This document shows, piece by piece, positions 35,384 to 43,529 of a stretch of DNA of 64,000 nucleotides. Every line of letters starts with the position of its first letter. Within the stretch, counting starts at the first letter, position 1. The stretch is from Fervidobacterium nodosum Rt17-B1 (lineage in GTDB: Bacteria > Thermotogota > Thermotogae > Thermotogales > Fervidobacteriaceae), in assembly GCF_000017545.1 (NCBI RefSeq), contig NC_009718.1, forward strand, positions 682,001 to 746,000. Direction: 5' to 3'. The notes under the pieces were generated by a model that worked only from the letters and a program-made list of their open reading frames with translations, did no database searches and was not told where the DNA came from. A program made the translations under genes and the position numbers.

Positions 35384-38101
35384 TTACTTTGTAACTATGT
35401 ACTCGTAATCGCTAACTTTCTTTACTTTCACAGAAGTCAAAGAGTTGAAGAATTTTTCCATTTCTGGCATATCAATGTCAATTTCAATTACCAATTTTTT
35501 GTCAGTATTTTCAATCACTTTCAATGAAGCATATTTTGCTTTTAATGCATCAAGAAGCATGGCACTGTATGCTGCCCGCTCCGGTGTGAATGTGTATCTG
35601 TAAGCTTTTGAAATTTCTACATTCTCAAAATTTAAAGAATTAATTATCTTTTGGATATATGCTTGGAAATTTGAAGAATTAACAATTTTCGAAAGTGCAG
35701 CTTGAATTGTTGCACCTGAATTCGTTTCTTCGTAATTTTGGGCAGAAACTATATTTCCCGTTATTGAATCGATGATTTGAGTATTTACAAGCATTCTGAC
35801 TGAGTAAAGCTTATATTCAGAAAGATATGTCGACGGCGCGTTGACTTTTGTGTATATCAAGTATCTTGCAGCTGATAGAGCTGCATATTTCGCAACTATC
35901 GTTGAGTTGTAACCCAATTTGTACTGCTCTTCAAGTATCTTCTTTGAAAAATCTTTAGAAACGAGCTTTACTCCTGCCGATAGTATTCTTTCAATCATCA
36001 TTGATTCAACATAGCCATTTTCATCGCCTTCTACTATCAACAGTGCAAATCCAGAAGGTGCGGTTTTTAAAGCGTACTCTATGTCTTTTTCAAATCTTGA
36101 TTTACTTATTTTCGCATCAACGACTACGTAATAAAGGTTCTGATACTCTCCAGAAGCGGTGATTTCATAGTCAATTCCTGCCAAAACTCTATCCAATATG
36201 TAATCATCAACGGGAACGTTAAGTAATTCCTTGTTCTCACCTATTAATACTTCAGCCGCAGCTTTCTTGACTATCTTTATAAGTGCGTCTTTTGTTGCAT
36301 TTTTTCTCATCGCATTTTGGTCAGTAATTATTTTTGCAGTACCCCCTGCGAGGATTCTTAGAGTGTCTCCCTCTCTTGTAACCACTCTCAGTACATCCGG
36401 ATTAACACTGACTTTCCCTGGTGCCCATGTTGCGGATACAATTCCCGCTAGAGTAACTGTTAGCTTCGAATTTACCGATTTGACTACGCCTGAAAGTTGT
36501 GTAGTACCATCTTTCAAACTTATCAAATCTGGGTTCTCTGTATTTTCGCCAATAACCCTTAAAAGTGTTATTGTATTCGGTTGAACCTTTACGGAAATTG
36601 TTACCTGCTCTCCTATAATCGTTTCAGAAGGTCCTGATAATTCAATTTTTACATCGCTTAGATAAGACCTTAACGATTCTCTATTAATCAACTCCGAAGG
36701 TAAATCTATTGCCATCGCGTCGATTTCATTAATCATCTGTGCAACTTTTATAGCACTGTCTTTATCTACTATTTTTGTAGAATTTACATTGTTAACCATC
36801 ATTGAAACTTGATTATACTTATTTTTTATACTTCCAACAATCATAGATAACTCTTCAGAAATTCTTGGTGGAAATTTGTATTTTCCAAGTATCGGTTCGT
36901 ATTTGTCAACAATTCTTTTCGCTGTGTAAATCATCTTTGATGCGAGTAATGAATTTCCAAGTCTTATTGACACAAAAGCTTCAAAAGTTTGTCTTGCAAC
37001 ATCCGCATCAACATATGCTTCCGCTTTTGCATAATATTTACCTTCAACCGCTTTCTTATCGACTATTTTGTAAACAACATCCATAAACTCGAATTCCGTC
37101 TTTGTTTGAATTGTCTTTTCATATTCGCTCTGGAATTTTTCTTTAACTTTGTTATCAACTATAAGTTGGCTTAATTGGTCTTTCAATATTGCAGAAGATT
37201 TAACTTCAACGTACAATTGCTCTGACAAATTGCTTAGAGCGTTCTTTTTGGCACTTTCTTCCGCTTCAATTTCAGTTTTACCATATGCTTCACCGATACC
37301 TTTTATGTAATTAGATGGTATATTTACTTGAGCGGGTGAAGTTGGTGAAATTGGCTGTGTTGGTTGACTCGGTTGACTTGGTTGGGTAGGTTGAATAGGT
37401 TGCTGTACTTGGTCCGTTGGTTTGGACGGTTCAGATGGTTTACTTTCCAAAGGAGTACCTTTGTAAGCCTCTTCTATAACACTGTTAAGTGCACCGAAAA
37501 AATTCACCCCTAAGCTACTTAAACTTGAAATAGCAGAATCTATCTCTGGTTGCATCTGTATATATTTTTTCACGTCCTCTGGATCGTAAACTAGAAGGGC
37601 GTAAGTTTTCACAATATTACCTTCTTTGACTCTCCAATATGCGTAAACGTACGCACCGGAAATACGTGCTTGAGCAAACAGTTCGGTAACTCTTTTGTAA
37701 GCATCTACTGAAGCAGAAACTATTTGTTGCTTGTTTTGAGAAGTTGAAACACTTTGAAGTTGACCTTCAACAAGCTGCGCAAAAGTACTTACCCTTGCGT
37801 TTAGCATCTCCGCCAAATTGGAAAAAGCTCTAATCTTTGCCATTTCTTTTTCTTGTAGAGTTCCTGTCCCTTGGGCTTCACCTACGAAAGTGATTAGTTT
37901 GTTTTCTCTCATTAGTTGTGCTACGGCTTTTTCCTTAGCCGTGTTTTTCTCTATTATCTCAGCATTTACTGATATTTTTTGGATTTTAACACCATCAGCT
38001 TCTATCCATTTTTCTTGTGGTTGACCAAGAATAAAAAAAGCCCCTAGGGCAACTACAACAACAAGTGCTAAACCCATGATTATAAATAAATTATTTTCCA
38101 T
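35384..38101 (-). CDS. Large envelope protein with LPP20-like, Ig-like and CsgG/TolB-like regions
   Basis: 905 residues. A membrane helix (about 7-25) and an LPP20-like module (to ~220) nearly identical in key blocks to the 221-residue neighbour; a Pro/Ser/Gln/Thr linker (~222-258); a second LPP20-like segment (~262-375: GIGEAYGKTEIEAEESAKKNALSNLSEQL); a helical stretch; an Ig-like beta segment (~500-590); a third LPP20-like segment (~595-690: RKNATKDALIKIVKKAAAEVL); and a C-terminal CsgG/TolB-like region. The combination recalls FlgT-type flagellar outer-ring proteins but no flagellar gene is nearby. Domain edges are by eye. Confidence 0.62.
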   Translation of the reverse strand: MENNLFIIMGLALVVVVALGAFFILGQPQEKWIEADGVKIQKISVNAEIIEKNTAKEKAVAQLMRENKLITFVGEAQGTGTLQEKEMAKIRAFSNLAEMLNARVSTFAQLVEGQLQSVSTSQNKQQIVSASVDAYKRVTELFAQARISGAYVYAYWRVKEGNIVKTYALLVYDPEDVKKYIQMQPEIDSAISSLSSLGVNFFGALNSVIEEAYKGTPLESKPSEPSKPTDQVQQPIQPTQPSQPSQPTQPISPTSPAQVNIPSNYIKGIGEAYGKTEIEAEESAKKNALSNLSEQLYVEVKSSAILKDQLSQLIVDNKVKEKFQSEYEKTIQTKTEFEFMDVVYKIVDKKAVEGKYYAKAEAYVDADVARQTFEAFVSIRLGNSLLASKMIYTAKRIVDKYEPILGKYKFPPRISEELSMIVGSIKNKYNQVSMMVNNVNSTKIVDKDSAIKVAQMINEIDAMAIDLPSELINRESLRSYLSDVKIELSGPSETIIGEQVTISVKVQPNTITLLRVIGENTENPDLISLKDGTTQLSGVVKSVNSKLTVTLAGIVSATWAPGKVSVNPDVLRVVTREGDTLRILAGGTAKIITDQNAMRKNATKDALIKIVKKAAAEVLIGENKELLNVPVDDYILDRVLAGIDYEITASGEYQNLYYVVVDAKISKSRFEKDIEYALKTAPSGFALLIVEGDENGYVESMMIERILSAGVKLVSKDFSKKILEEQYKLGYNSTIVAKYAALSAARYLIYTKVNAPSTYLSEYKLYSVRMLVNTQIIDSITGNIVSAQNYEETNSGATIQAALSKIVNSSNFQAYIQKIINSLNFENVEISKAYRYTFTPERAAYSAMLLDALKAKYASLKVIENTDKKLVIEIDIDMPEMEKFFNSLTSVKVKKVSDYEYIVTK

Positions 38102-38148
38102 TAGTTCACCTCCCGATTAAAAACAAAAAGTGGAAATAAATAAAATAA

Positions 38149-38170
38149 CCCCCTGCCGCTTTGCAGGGGG
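38149..38170 (-). terminator. Hairpin between the first two LPP20-like genes
   Basis: Stem CCCCCTGC/GCAGGGGG with loop of six bases, followed on the minus strand by TTATTTTATTT. It likely acts as a partial terminator setting the ratio of the small protein to the downstream genes. Confidence 0.8.
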
Positions 38171-38185
38171 CTTAAAAAAAGAGAA

Positions 38186-38851
38186 TTATTTTTTCTCCAT
38201 CGGTGTTCCTTTCGTTGCTTCCATCATAACAGAATTCAAACCTTCAAAGAAATTCACACCTTGTTTTGCAAGCTCATCAACTACTTGCTTGACCTGTGCA
38301 TCCATTTCCACTATCTTTAAAATAGACGCTGGATCATAAACAAGCAAGGAATAAGTATTCACAACATTATTTTTCGTAACTCTCCATACCGCAAAGACAT
38401 ACGCACCTGAAATTCTTGCGTCCGCAAACATTTGTGTAACTCTCTTGTAGGCGTCTACAGATGCACTCACTATCTGCTGCTTATTTCCACTCACTTGAAC
38501 ATTTTGAAGCTGACCTTCAACCAATTGCGCAAACGTTTCTACTTTCGCATTCAAAAATTCTGCAATCTGCTGGTATGCTCTTATTTTAGCTTTCTCTTGA
38601 TCTTGCGATGTTCCAGTGCCTTGAGCTTCTCCAACAAATGCAATTAGTTGGTTCTTTTGTTTTAATGATTTTACAGCATTTGCCTGAGCTTGGTTTATAA
38701 ATATTACCTCTGCATCGTTTGGAATTTGCCAAATCTTTACTCCATCAACTTCGATGTATTTCTCCTTAGGCATCAATAAGAAAATTCCACCCACTACAAG
38801 TACAGCCGCAAGCAAGCCAACGAGAACCCAAGTCATCATGTTGCTATCCAT
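38186..38851 (-). CDS. Membrane-anchored LPP20-like protein, first paralogue
   Basis: 221 residues: N-terminal helix (about 7-27) and one extracytoplasmic module. Shared blocks with the 905-residue neighbour include FVGEAQGTGT, TFAQLVEGQLQ, NKQQIVSASVDAYKRVT, ARISGAYV and LLVYDP, much closer than to the third paralogue, pointing to recent duplication. Good AAAGGAGGG ribosome-binding site. First gene of the four-gene cluster and probably the most expressed, given the hairpin after it. Confidence 0.68.
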   Translation of the reverse strand: MDSNMMTWVLVGLLAAVLVVGGIFLLMPKEKYIEVDGVKIWQIPNDAEVIFINQAQANAVKSLKQKNQLIAFVGEAQGTGTSQDQEKAKIRAYQQIAEFLNAKVETFAQLVEGQLQNVQVSGNKQQIVSASVDAYKRVTQMFADARISGAYVFAVWRVTKNNVVNTYSLLVYDPASILKIVEMDAQVKQVVDELAKQGVNFFEGLNSVMMEATKGTPMEKK

Positions 38852-39041
38852 AGTGAATCCCTCCTTTGAGTTATGTATGACAAATTTTTGAATGACGGAA
38901 ATTAGTAAAAAATAGTAACCAATTGTAAAAAAATATAAATTAAATTAGAGAAGAATTTCACTAAAATCAGCTAACATATATATAGACCTCAACAAAATCA
39001 AAATCGTTTAAAAATTTTTATATTTTTAAGATAATTTTTGG

Positions 39042-39971
39042 TTAATTCAAATAAAAAACCATCTCAACAACTACACCTTTCCCTTTCTCCGAAAGCACCA
39101 CCATTTTATCTGAGAATCTCTTCATATTCGGTAGTCCCATACCTGCTCCAAATCCAAGCTCTCTAACGTAGTCCGGGGCTGTTGAATATCCTTCTTTCAT
39201 CGCAAGTTCTATATTTTCTATCCCTTTTCCGTTGTCCTCAACTCTCACTATAATTCTATCTTCAGCGATAAAACAATAAAGTTCGCCTTCACTTCCACTA
39301 TGTATAACAACATTTGTCTCGGCCTCGTAAGTTGCAACAGCAACTCTTCTCACAACATTTTCATTTACTTTTTTGTTCAAAAGGAATTTTTTCAACTGCG
39401 CAGCACCTATACCAGCAAGATTTACATCAAAGTAATCTATTTTAAAATAGAAATCGGCCCCTTTTTTGTTGAGTTCTTCACCTGTTATTAAAGACCGATT
39501 AAGCATATCCCCTTCAAGGACTTCTTTTCTTCGTTCATCGTGAAGATACAATAATCCAAGTCTTGTTGCAACAGCAGCAAGTATATCGTTTTTTGTAACT
39601 ATACCAACGAGCTTTCCATCATCGTCTACAACAGGAAATCGTCCATATTTATAACGTTCAAATTGTTTTATTACTTCTTGAAGTGTCATATCTTTATGTA
39701 AGCAAATTACTCGAGCAGTCATGTGCTTGTCTACTTTCTCATGTAACGTACCATTTTCAAGGGATTTTATTATGTCTTCTATACTTATAATGCCGACCAC
39801 ATTTCCATCATCATCAACAACGGGAACACCTGAAATTCTTTTAAGTCTAAGAATTTCTTTAACTTGAGCAACCGTTCTGTCGGGCTTAACATAAATAACA
39901 TCTCTATTCATAAATTCTTCAACTTTTATGTTAGCAAATACCTTTTGGACTTTTTCAAGAATTTCCACCAT
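39042..39971 (-). CDS. CBS-pair protein with RsbW-like ATPase domain
   Basis: 309 residues. Two CBS motifs (about 15-65 and 80-130; RISGVPVVDDDGNVVGIISIEDII and YGRFPVVDDDGKLVGIVTKNDIL) make a nucleotide-sensing Bateman module. Residues ~190-305 form a GHKL ATPase of the anti-sigma-factor type: ATYEAETNVVIHS (N box), VEDNGKGIEN (G1) and LGFGAGMGLPNMKRFSD (G2). The protein could link energy charge to a kinase-like output on an unknown partner. GAGGTG precedes ATG 39971. Neighbours are a CoA-binding and an HD-GYP protein. Confidence 0.85.
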   Translation of the reverse strand: MVEILEKVQKVFANIKVEEFMNRDVIYVKPDRTVAQVKEILRLKRISGVPVVDDDGNVVGIISIEDIIKSLENGTLHEKVDKHMTARVICLHKDMTLQEVIKQFERYKYGRFPVVDDDGKLVGIVTKNDILAAVATRLGLLYLHDERRKEVLEGDMLNRSLITGEELNKKGADFYFKIDYFDVNLAGIGAAQLKKFLLNKKVNENVVRRVAVATYEAETNVVIHSGSEGELYCFIAEDRIIVRVEDNGKGIENIELAMKEGYSTAPDYVRELGFGAGMGLPNMKRFSDKMVVLSEKGKGVVVEMVFYLN

Positions 39972-40005
39972 CTGGCACCTCACACGTTAGTTAAATTATC
40001 CTTAC

Positions 40006-40383
40006 CTATCTTGTCTCAACCATTATGCAATTGATAAACGAAAATTGCGCATCTGAAAGCGTTTTTGAATATTCTATTAACTCCGGAGATTCAGCGCCGG
40101 GTTGGAACCAAAATCTTCGAAAACCACTTTGATAAGCTTTCTTCAATTCTTCAATTGCTATCTTAGGCGGGACAATAAAAACCAACAGTTCAACGTCTTT
40201 TGGAAGCTCATCGACATTTTTGTATACTTTCAGTCCATCAATCTCATCGTAATTCGGGCTAACAGGATAAACTTCAAATCCTTTTTTTCTCAAATCTTTT
40301 AAAACGATGTTCCCAAACTTATTTGGATTTGTTGTGGCACCTATAATCGCTATCTTTTTAAATTCCTTAGGGTTCATACTCAT
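40006..40383 (-). CDS. CoA-binding domain protein (YccU-like)
   Basis: 125 residues with a Rossmann-type CoA-binding fold: IAIIGATTNPNKFGNIVLKDLRKKGFEVYPV is the nucleotide loop, followed by ELLVFIVPP and FRRFWFQPGAES, typical of the YccU family. Function of the small stand-alone form is uncertain; metabolite sensing is plausible. ATG 40383 is nine bases after GGAGG; it overlaps no gene but lies six bases inside the spacing of the HD-GYP stop. Confidence 0.85.
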   Translation of the reverse strand: MSMNPKEFKKIAIIGATTNPNKFGNIVLKDLRKKGFEVYPVSPNYDEIDGLKVYKNVDELPKDVELLVFIVPPKIAIEELKKAYQSGFRRFWFQPGAESPELIEYSKTLSDAQFSFINCIMVETR

Positions 40384-40388
40384 TCTTC

Positions 40389-41642
40389 TCAACCTCCAAT
40401 CAAACTTCTCTCAAAATCATATATATCTTTTTGTATTGAAGACATAAAATCAATTTTATTAAAATCATAACCACCAAAAACGAGTTCTTTTAAAATATTT
40501 GCGGGTCCTCTGTCTAATACACCATTAGAAACAGCACGCTCAACCTCTTCGTATGCTTTTTCTGGAGTGTTTGGTCCCCTGTATGGTCTTGGTTCTAGAA
40601 CTGCGGTAAAATAATCAGCAACTTGCAAAATCTTATCTTTGAATGTCATTTTATCACCCTTCAATTTCCAAGGATAACCATTCCCATCTACTCTTTCTTG
40701 ATGCCTTACCGCTGGCCAAAACCATGGTTCATCTTTATGATTACTGAGTATTATGTAACTATAATAAACATGTTTTCTCATTATATCCATTTCACTTGGT
40801 TCTAACTTACCTTTCTTCTCAAGCAAATTGACTGGTGTCGTTATCTTACCTATGTCATGGAAAAGCCCTGCTATGAAAAATTCTTCGCTGTTAAGCAATA
40901 TTTCACTAGCAATTGCCGAGGATACCTTCGCTACCCTCCAAGAATGTTCTCTAGTGAATGTGCTTTTAGAGTCTATTATATACGATAGAACAGCACCTAT
41001 TTCAACAACTTCGTTAAATGAGAGTTTAACATCCAACGTGTGCTCGTTTATAATCTTTTCTCTATTATATCCCGCCTTTATATCGTATAACATCCAACGC
41101 GTGTATTCTTCCTTCAAAATTCCAATTGCTGCATCGTAAACAAAATCAAAATACCTATTTTTTATAGTAGATAATGGTATAACAAAGTCATTAAAACTTA
41201 ATTCTTCATTGTTAACTAGAACATATTTAGAGATTTCTTCACTGATAGAAAGCACATTCCCGAGAACGTCCTTTTTTTCATTTTCATTAAGATAATGTGG
41301 CATTGCGTGGTGCAAAAGAATACTTGCAGATAGGTTCGGATACATATTCGCAAGTACAGATATTTTCGATACCTCAAATGCAGAAATCAACGTATGATCT
41401 TTTGTAGGAGATTCGTGAGTTGGCACATCTTGGTTGATAAGAAATTGCTCATCAATATCATCTAAGACTATGCCTTTATGAGGAGTGATAACACCTATAT
41501 CATGAAGCACTCCTGCGTAGAAAGCTTCCATTTCATCCAAACCAAGCATTTTAGCAATTTTTGAAGCTAGAAAACCAACCTGGAGCGAATGAATACCAAA
41601 TCTTGGAACAAAGAGTATAGTATTCAGCAAAATATCTATCAT
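40389..41642 (-). CDS. Double HD-domain (HD-GYP type) phosphohydrolase
   Basis: 417 residues. N-terminal HD domain: FYAGVLHDIGVITPHKG and SILLHHAMPHY. C-terminal HD-GYP domain: REHSWRVAKVSS, IAGLFHDIGKI, VRHQERVDGNGYP and VADYFTAV, which hold the metal ligands and the GYP triad. HD-GYP enzymes degrade cyclic di-GMP or related dinucleotides. No diguanylate cyclase is in the window. It is first in a three-gene set with the CoA-binding and CBS-ATPase genes. Confidence 0.88.
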   Translation of the reverse strand: MIDILLNTILFVPRFGIHSLQVGFLASKIAKMLGLDEMEAFYAGVLHDIGVITPHKGIVLDDIDEQFLINQDVPTHESPTKDHTLISAFEVSKISVLANMYPNLSASILLHHAMPHYLNENEKKDVLGNVLSISEEISKYVLVNNEELSFNDFVIPLSTIKNRYFDFVYDAAIGILKEEYTRWMLYDIKAGYNREKIINEHTLDVKLSFNEVVEIGAVLSYIIDSKSTFTREHSWRVAKVSSAIASEILLNSEEFFIAGLFHDIGKITTPVNLLEKKGKLEPSEMDIMRKHVYYSYIILSNHKDEPWFWPAVRHQERVDGNGYPWKLKGDKMTFKDKILQVADYFTAVLEPRPYRGPNTPEKAYEEVERAVSNGVLDRGPANILKELVFGGYDFNKIDFMSSIQKDIYDFERSLIGG

Positions 41643-41660
41643 CTATCTCACCTCGTTTAA

Positions 41661-41669
41661 ATTATACCA
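41661..41669 (-). promoter_or_regulatory. Extended -10 promoter of the HD-GYP operon
   Basis: TGGTATAAT on the minus strand, TATAAT at 41666-41661, 19 bases before the start codon; no convincing -35. Confidence 0.5.
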
Positions 41670-41722
41670 TAAATTATTTGTAAAAATATTCTGTAAAAAT
41701 ATTCAGTATAATAAAAAAGGGC

Positions 41723-41750
41723 TTGACTTTTTTTTAGCTTATGTTAATAT
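41723..41750 (+). promoter_or_regulatory. Promoter of the tRNA-Glu-Arg-Lys cluster
   Basis: TTGACT at 41723-41728, 16 bases, TAATAT at 41745-41750, about 25 bases before the first tRNA. Confidence 0.65.
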
Positions 41751-41774
41751 ATATTTCGGTCATAATGATTGTAT

Positions 41775-41849
41775 GGCCCCATAGGATAACGGCTAGTCCA
41801 TCGGATTCTCAGTCCGAGGGTCGGGGTTCGATTCCCCGTGGGGCTGCCA
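41775..41849 (+). tRNA. tRNA-Glu (CTC)
   Basis: 75 bases with encoded CCA. Acceptor GGCCCCA pairs with TGGGGCT, anticodon stem TCGGA/TCCGA encloses loop TTCTCAG with anticodon CTC, T-loop TTCGATT. Confidence 0.95.
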
Positions 41850-41872
41850 GTTTAGAAGGTGGTGTTTGAGCC

Positions 41873-41947
41873 GCCCCCATAGTTCAAAGGATAGAACGGC
41901 GGATTCCTAATCCGCAAATGGAGGTTCGATTCCTCCTGGGGGCACCA
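41873..41947 (+). tRNA. tRNA-Arg (CCT)
   Basis: 75 bases with encoded CCA. Acceptor GCCCCCA/TGGGGGC, anticodon stem GCGGA/TCCGC, loop TTCCTAA with anticodon CCT. Confidence 0.95.
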
Positions 41948-41952
41948 TAATT

Positions 41953-42028
41953 GGGCCGCTAGCTCAGCAGGTAGAGCACCTGACTCTTAATCAGGTGGCC
42001 GTGGGTTCGAGTCCCACGCGGCCCACCA
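41953..42028 (+). tRNA. tRNA-Lys (CTT)
   Basis: 76 bases with encoded CCA. Acceptor GGGCCGC/GCGGCCC, anticodon stem CCTGA/TCAGG, loop CTCTTAA with anticodon CTT. Confidence 0.96.
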
Positions 42029-42241
42029 GTCGTTTTTAAGGTTCATAAATATCGCTCTAGGTAAAAAGTGGAGGCGCCCGGCTTCCCACCCAACGGCAAA
42101 ATGCTGTTTGGGTATCAGAAAAGTTAAGTTTGAAAGGTAGAACTGTGATAAATCATAATGTGTTATAAAACAACGGGCGCTTTTGCCCGTTTTTATTTTT
42201 TGAAAAATTAAATTAAAAACCAAAACAGGAGGGTGAAAACT
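42029..42241 (+). promoter_or_regulatory. Structured leader of infC-rpmI-rplT (candidate L20-type autoregulatory leader)
   Basis: Non-coding region between the tRNAs and infC. It holds a hairpin at about 42068-42089 (GTGGAGGC / GCTTCCCAC), a second at about 42090-42113 (CCCAACGGC / GCTGTTTGGG), and a terminator at 42172-42200. GCGCCCG (42074-42080), in the first hairpin, is exactly complementary to CGGGCGC (42174-42180), the 5' arm of the terminator and its loop. It therefore looks like a terminator/antiterminator switch. In Bacillus the same operon is controlled by L20 binding to such a leader; here this is inference. Confidence 0.65.
42172..42200 (+). terminator. Terminator/attenuator upstream of infC
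   Basis: Stem AACGGGC / GCCCGTT with loop GCTTTT followed by a long T-run, ending about 40 bases before the infC start. It may both end the tRNA transcript and attenuate infC. Confidence 0.85.
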
Positions 42242-42763
42242 ATTAAAAACGAAAAAGAAAAGATTATAAAAAATGAAGAAATTCCTTTCACAGAATTAAG
42301 AGTGGTGGATGAAGAAGGTAAAGCCGTTGGTGTTATGTCAAAAGCTGCAGCTATCGATTTGGCTAAGTCAAAAGGACTCGATTTGATCTTAGTTGCACCA
42401 AATGCTCAACCACCAGTTGCGAGAATTTTAGATTATGGTAAATACAAATACGAATTAGCAAAGCGAGAACAAAAAGCCAAAAGGAACCAAAAAATTATCG
42501 AAGTGAAAGAAATGAAGTTTAGACCTGTTATAAACGAGCATGACTATCAGACAAAGCTTAAACATATAAAAAGATTTTTAAGTGAGGGAAATAAGGTTAA
42601 GGTTACTGTAATGTTCAGAGGAAGAGAATTGGCATTTGTTGAGAAAGGTAAAGAGATTCTTGATAGAATTTCCAACGATATTGCCGATATAGGAAGTGTT
42701 GAAAAAGAAGCGAAGATGGAAGGCCGTGATATGTGGATGGTTTTGAAACCTAAAAATCTTTAA
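42242..42763 (+). CDS. infC: Translation initiation factor IF-3 (AUU start codon)
   Basis: 173 residues. IF3 N-domain: ELRVVDEEGKAVGVMSKAAAIDLAKSKGLDLILVAPNAQPPVARILDYGKYKYE; C-domain: KEMKFRPVINEHDYQTKLKHIKRFL and VTVMFRGRELAF. The start is read as ATT at 42242: the AGGAGGG ribosome-binding site (42227-42233) is eight bases before it. The in-frame GTG at 42233 overlaps that site and cannot serve with it. AUU is the known autoregulatory start of infC in E. coli and others. First gene of infC-rpmI-rplT. Confidence 0.93.
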   Translation: MKNEKEKIIKNEEIPFTELRVVDEEGKAVGVMSKAAAIDLAKSKGLDLILVAPNAQPPVARILDYGKYKYELAKREQKAKRNQKIIEVKEMKFRPVINEHDYQTKLKHIKRFLSEGNKVKVTVMFRGRELAFVEKGKEILDRISNDIADIGSVEKEAKMEGRDMWMVLKPKNL

Positions 42764-42803
42764 AACACAATAAAAATTTAGATTAAGACAGGAGGGATAA
42801 GCA

Positions 42804-43007
42804 ATGGCTAAGCAAAAGATGAAAACAAGTAAGACCGCTGCAAAAAGATTTAAAGTCACAAAAAACGGTAAAATTATGAGAAGACATGCAAACGCATGGC
42901 ATAAGACAGGTAAGAAAAGACGTTCAACAATGAGAGCTTTAAGACTTGAAGATGTCATCGCAAAATCAGATGAATCAAGAATATTAAGGTTACTTGGAAA
43001 GAAATAA
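42804..43007 (+). CDS. rpmI: Ribosomal protein L35
   Basis: 67 residues, very basic, MAKQKMKTSKTAAKRFKVT and RRHANAWHKTGKKRRSTMRAL being diagnostic. Located in the 50S subunit. GGAGGG precedes the ATG. Confidence 0.96.
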   Translation: MAKQKMKTSKTAAKRFKVTKNGKIMRRHANAWHKTGKKRRSTMRALRLEDVIAKSDESRILRLLGKK

Positions 43008-43086
43008 TAGTTTTTGGTACTTTTCGCATCGATAAATTTATTTAACTTTTACGAATTCAAAAAATAAAAAAAGGAGGATATAAACC

Positions 43087-43443
43087 ATGCGCGTAAAAAA
43101 TGCCGTTAATTCAAAAAAGAAAAAGAAAAAGATTCTGAAGTTTGTAAAAGGTTTTAGAGGTGCATTGAGAAGAAGGTATTCTCTTGCTAAACAATCTTAC
43201 TATAGAGCATTAAAATTTGCTTTTGATGGTAGAAGAAATAAAAAAGGTAACTTCAGAAAGATATGGATTACAAGAATAAACATCGCTGCAAGAAATGCAG
43301 GATTAAAATACAACGAATTGATTCACGGACTAAAGCTCGCTAATGTTGCAATAAACAGAAAAATGCTTGCAGAATTGGCAGTTAACGACCCAGAAAGCTT
43401 TAAAGAATATGTAAATATAGCTAAAGCTGCACTTGGAAAGTAA
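43087..43443 (+). CDS. rplT: Ribosomal protein L20
   Basis: 118 residues. Basic N-terminal extension (MRVKNAVNSKKKKKKILKFVKGFRG), then FRKIWITRINIAARNAGLKYNELIHGLKLANVAINRKML. L20 assembles early on 23S rRNA and is the usual autoregulator of its own operon. Terminator follows. Confidence 0.97.
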   Translation: MRVKNAVNSKKKKKKILKFVKGFRGALRRRYSLAKQSYYRALKFAFDGRRNKKGNFRKIWITRINIAARNAGLKYNELIHGLKLANVAINRKMLAELAVNDPESFKEYVNIAKAALGK

Positions 43444-43465
43444 AATTGATATTGATTCTCAATAG

Positions 43466-43492
43466 CAAGGGGCGTATGCCCCTTTGTTTTTT
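43466..43492 (+). terminator. Terminator of the infC operon
   Basis: Stem CAAGGGGC / GCCCCTTTG with loop GTAT and a T-run. Confidence 0.88.
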
Positions 43493-43529
43493 AATAATTT
43501 TTTAGGCTCTAAAGCAAGGAGGCCTTAAA

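Noticed and set aside
37378-37440. Tandem repeat or CRISPR-like repetition
   Set aside because: It encodes the Pro/Ser/Thr/Gln linker of the 905-residue protein; degenerate codon repeats in frame, no spacers.
42029-42171. Possible stand-alone structured RNA (6S or SRP RNA)
   Set aside because: No SRP tetraloop or 6S long-hairpin features; the link to the infC terminator fits a leader better.
41987-42223. 78-residue minus-strand reading frame across tRNA-Lys and the infC leader
   Set aside because: It is antisense to a certain tRNA and to the leader; its Arg/Pro/Asp-rich end is the usual translation of tRNA antisense sequence.
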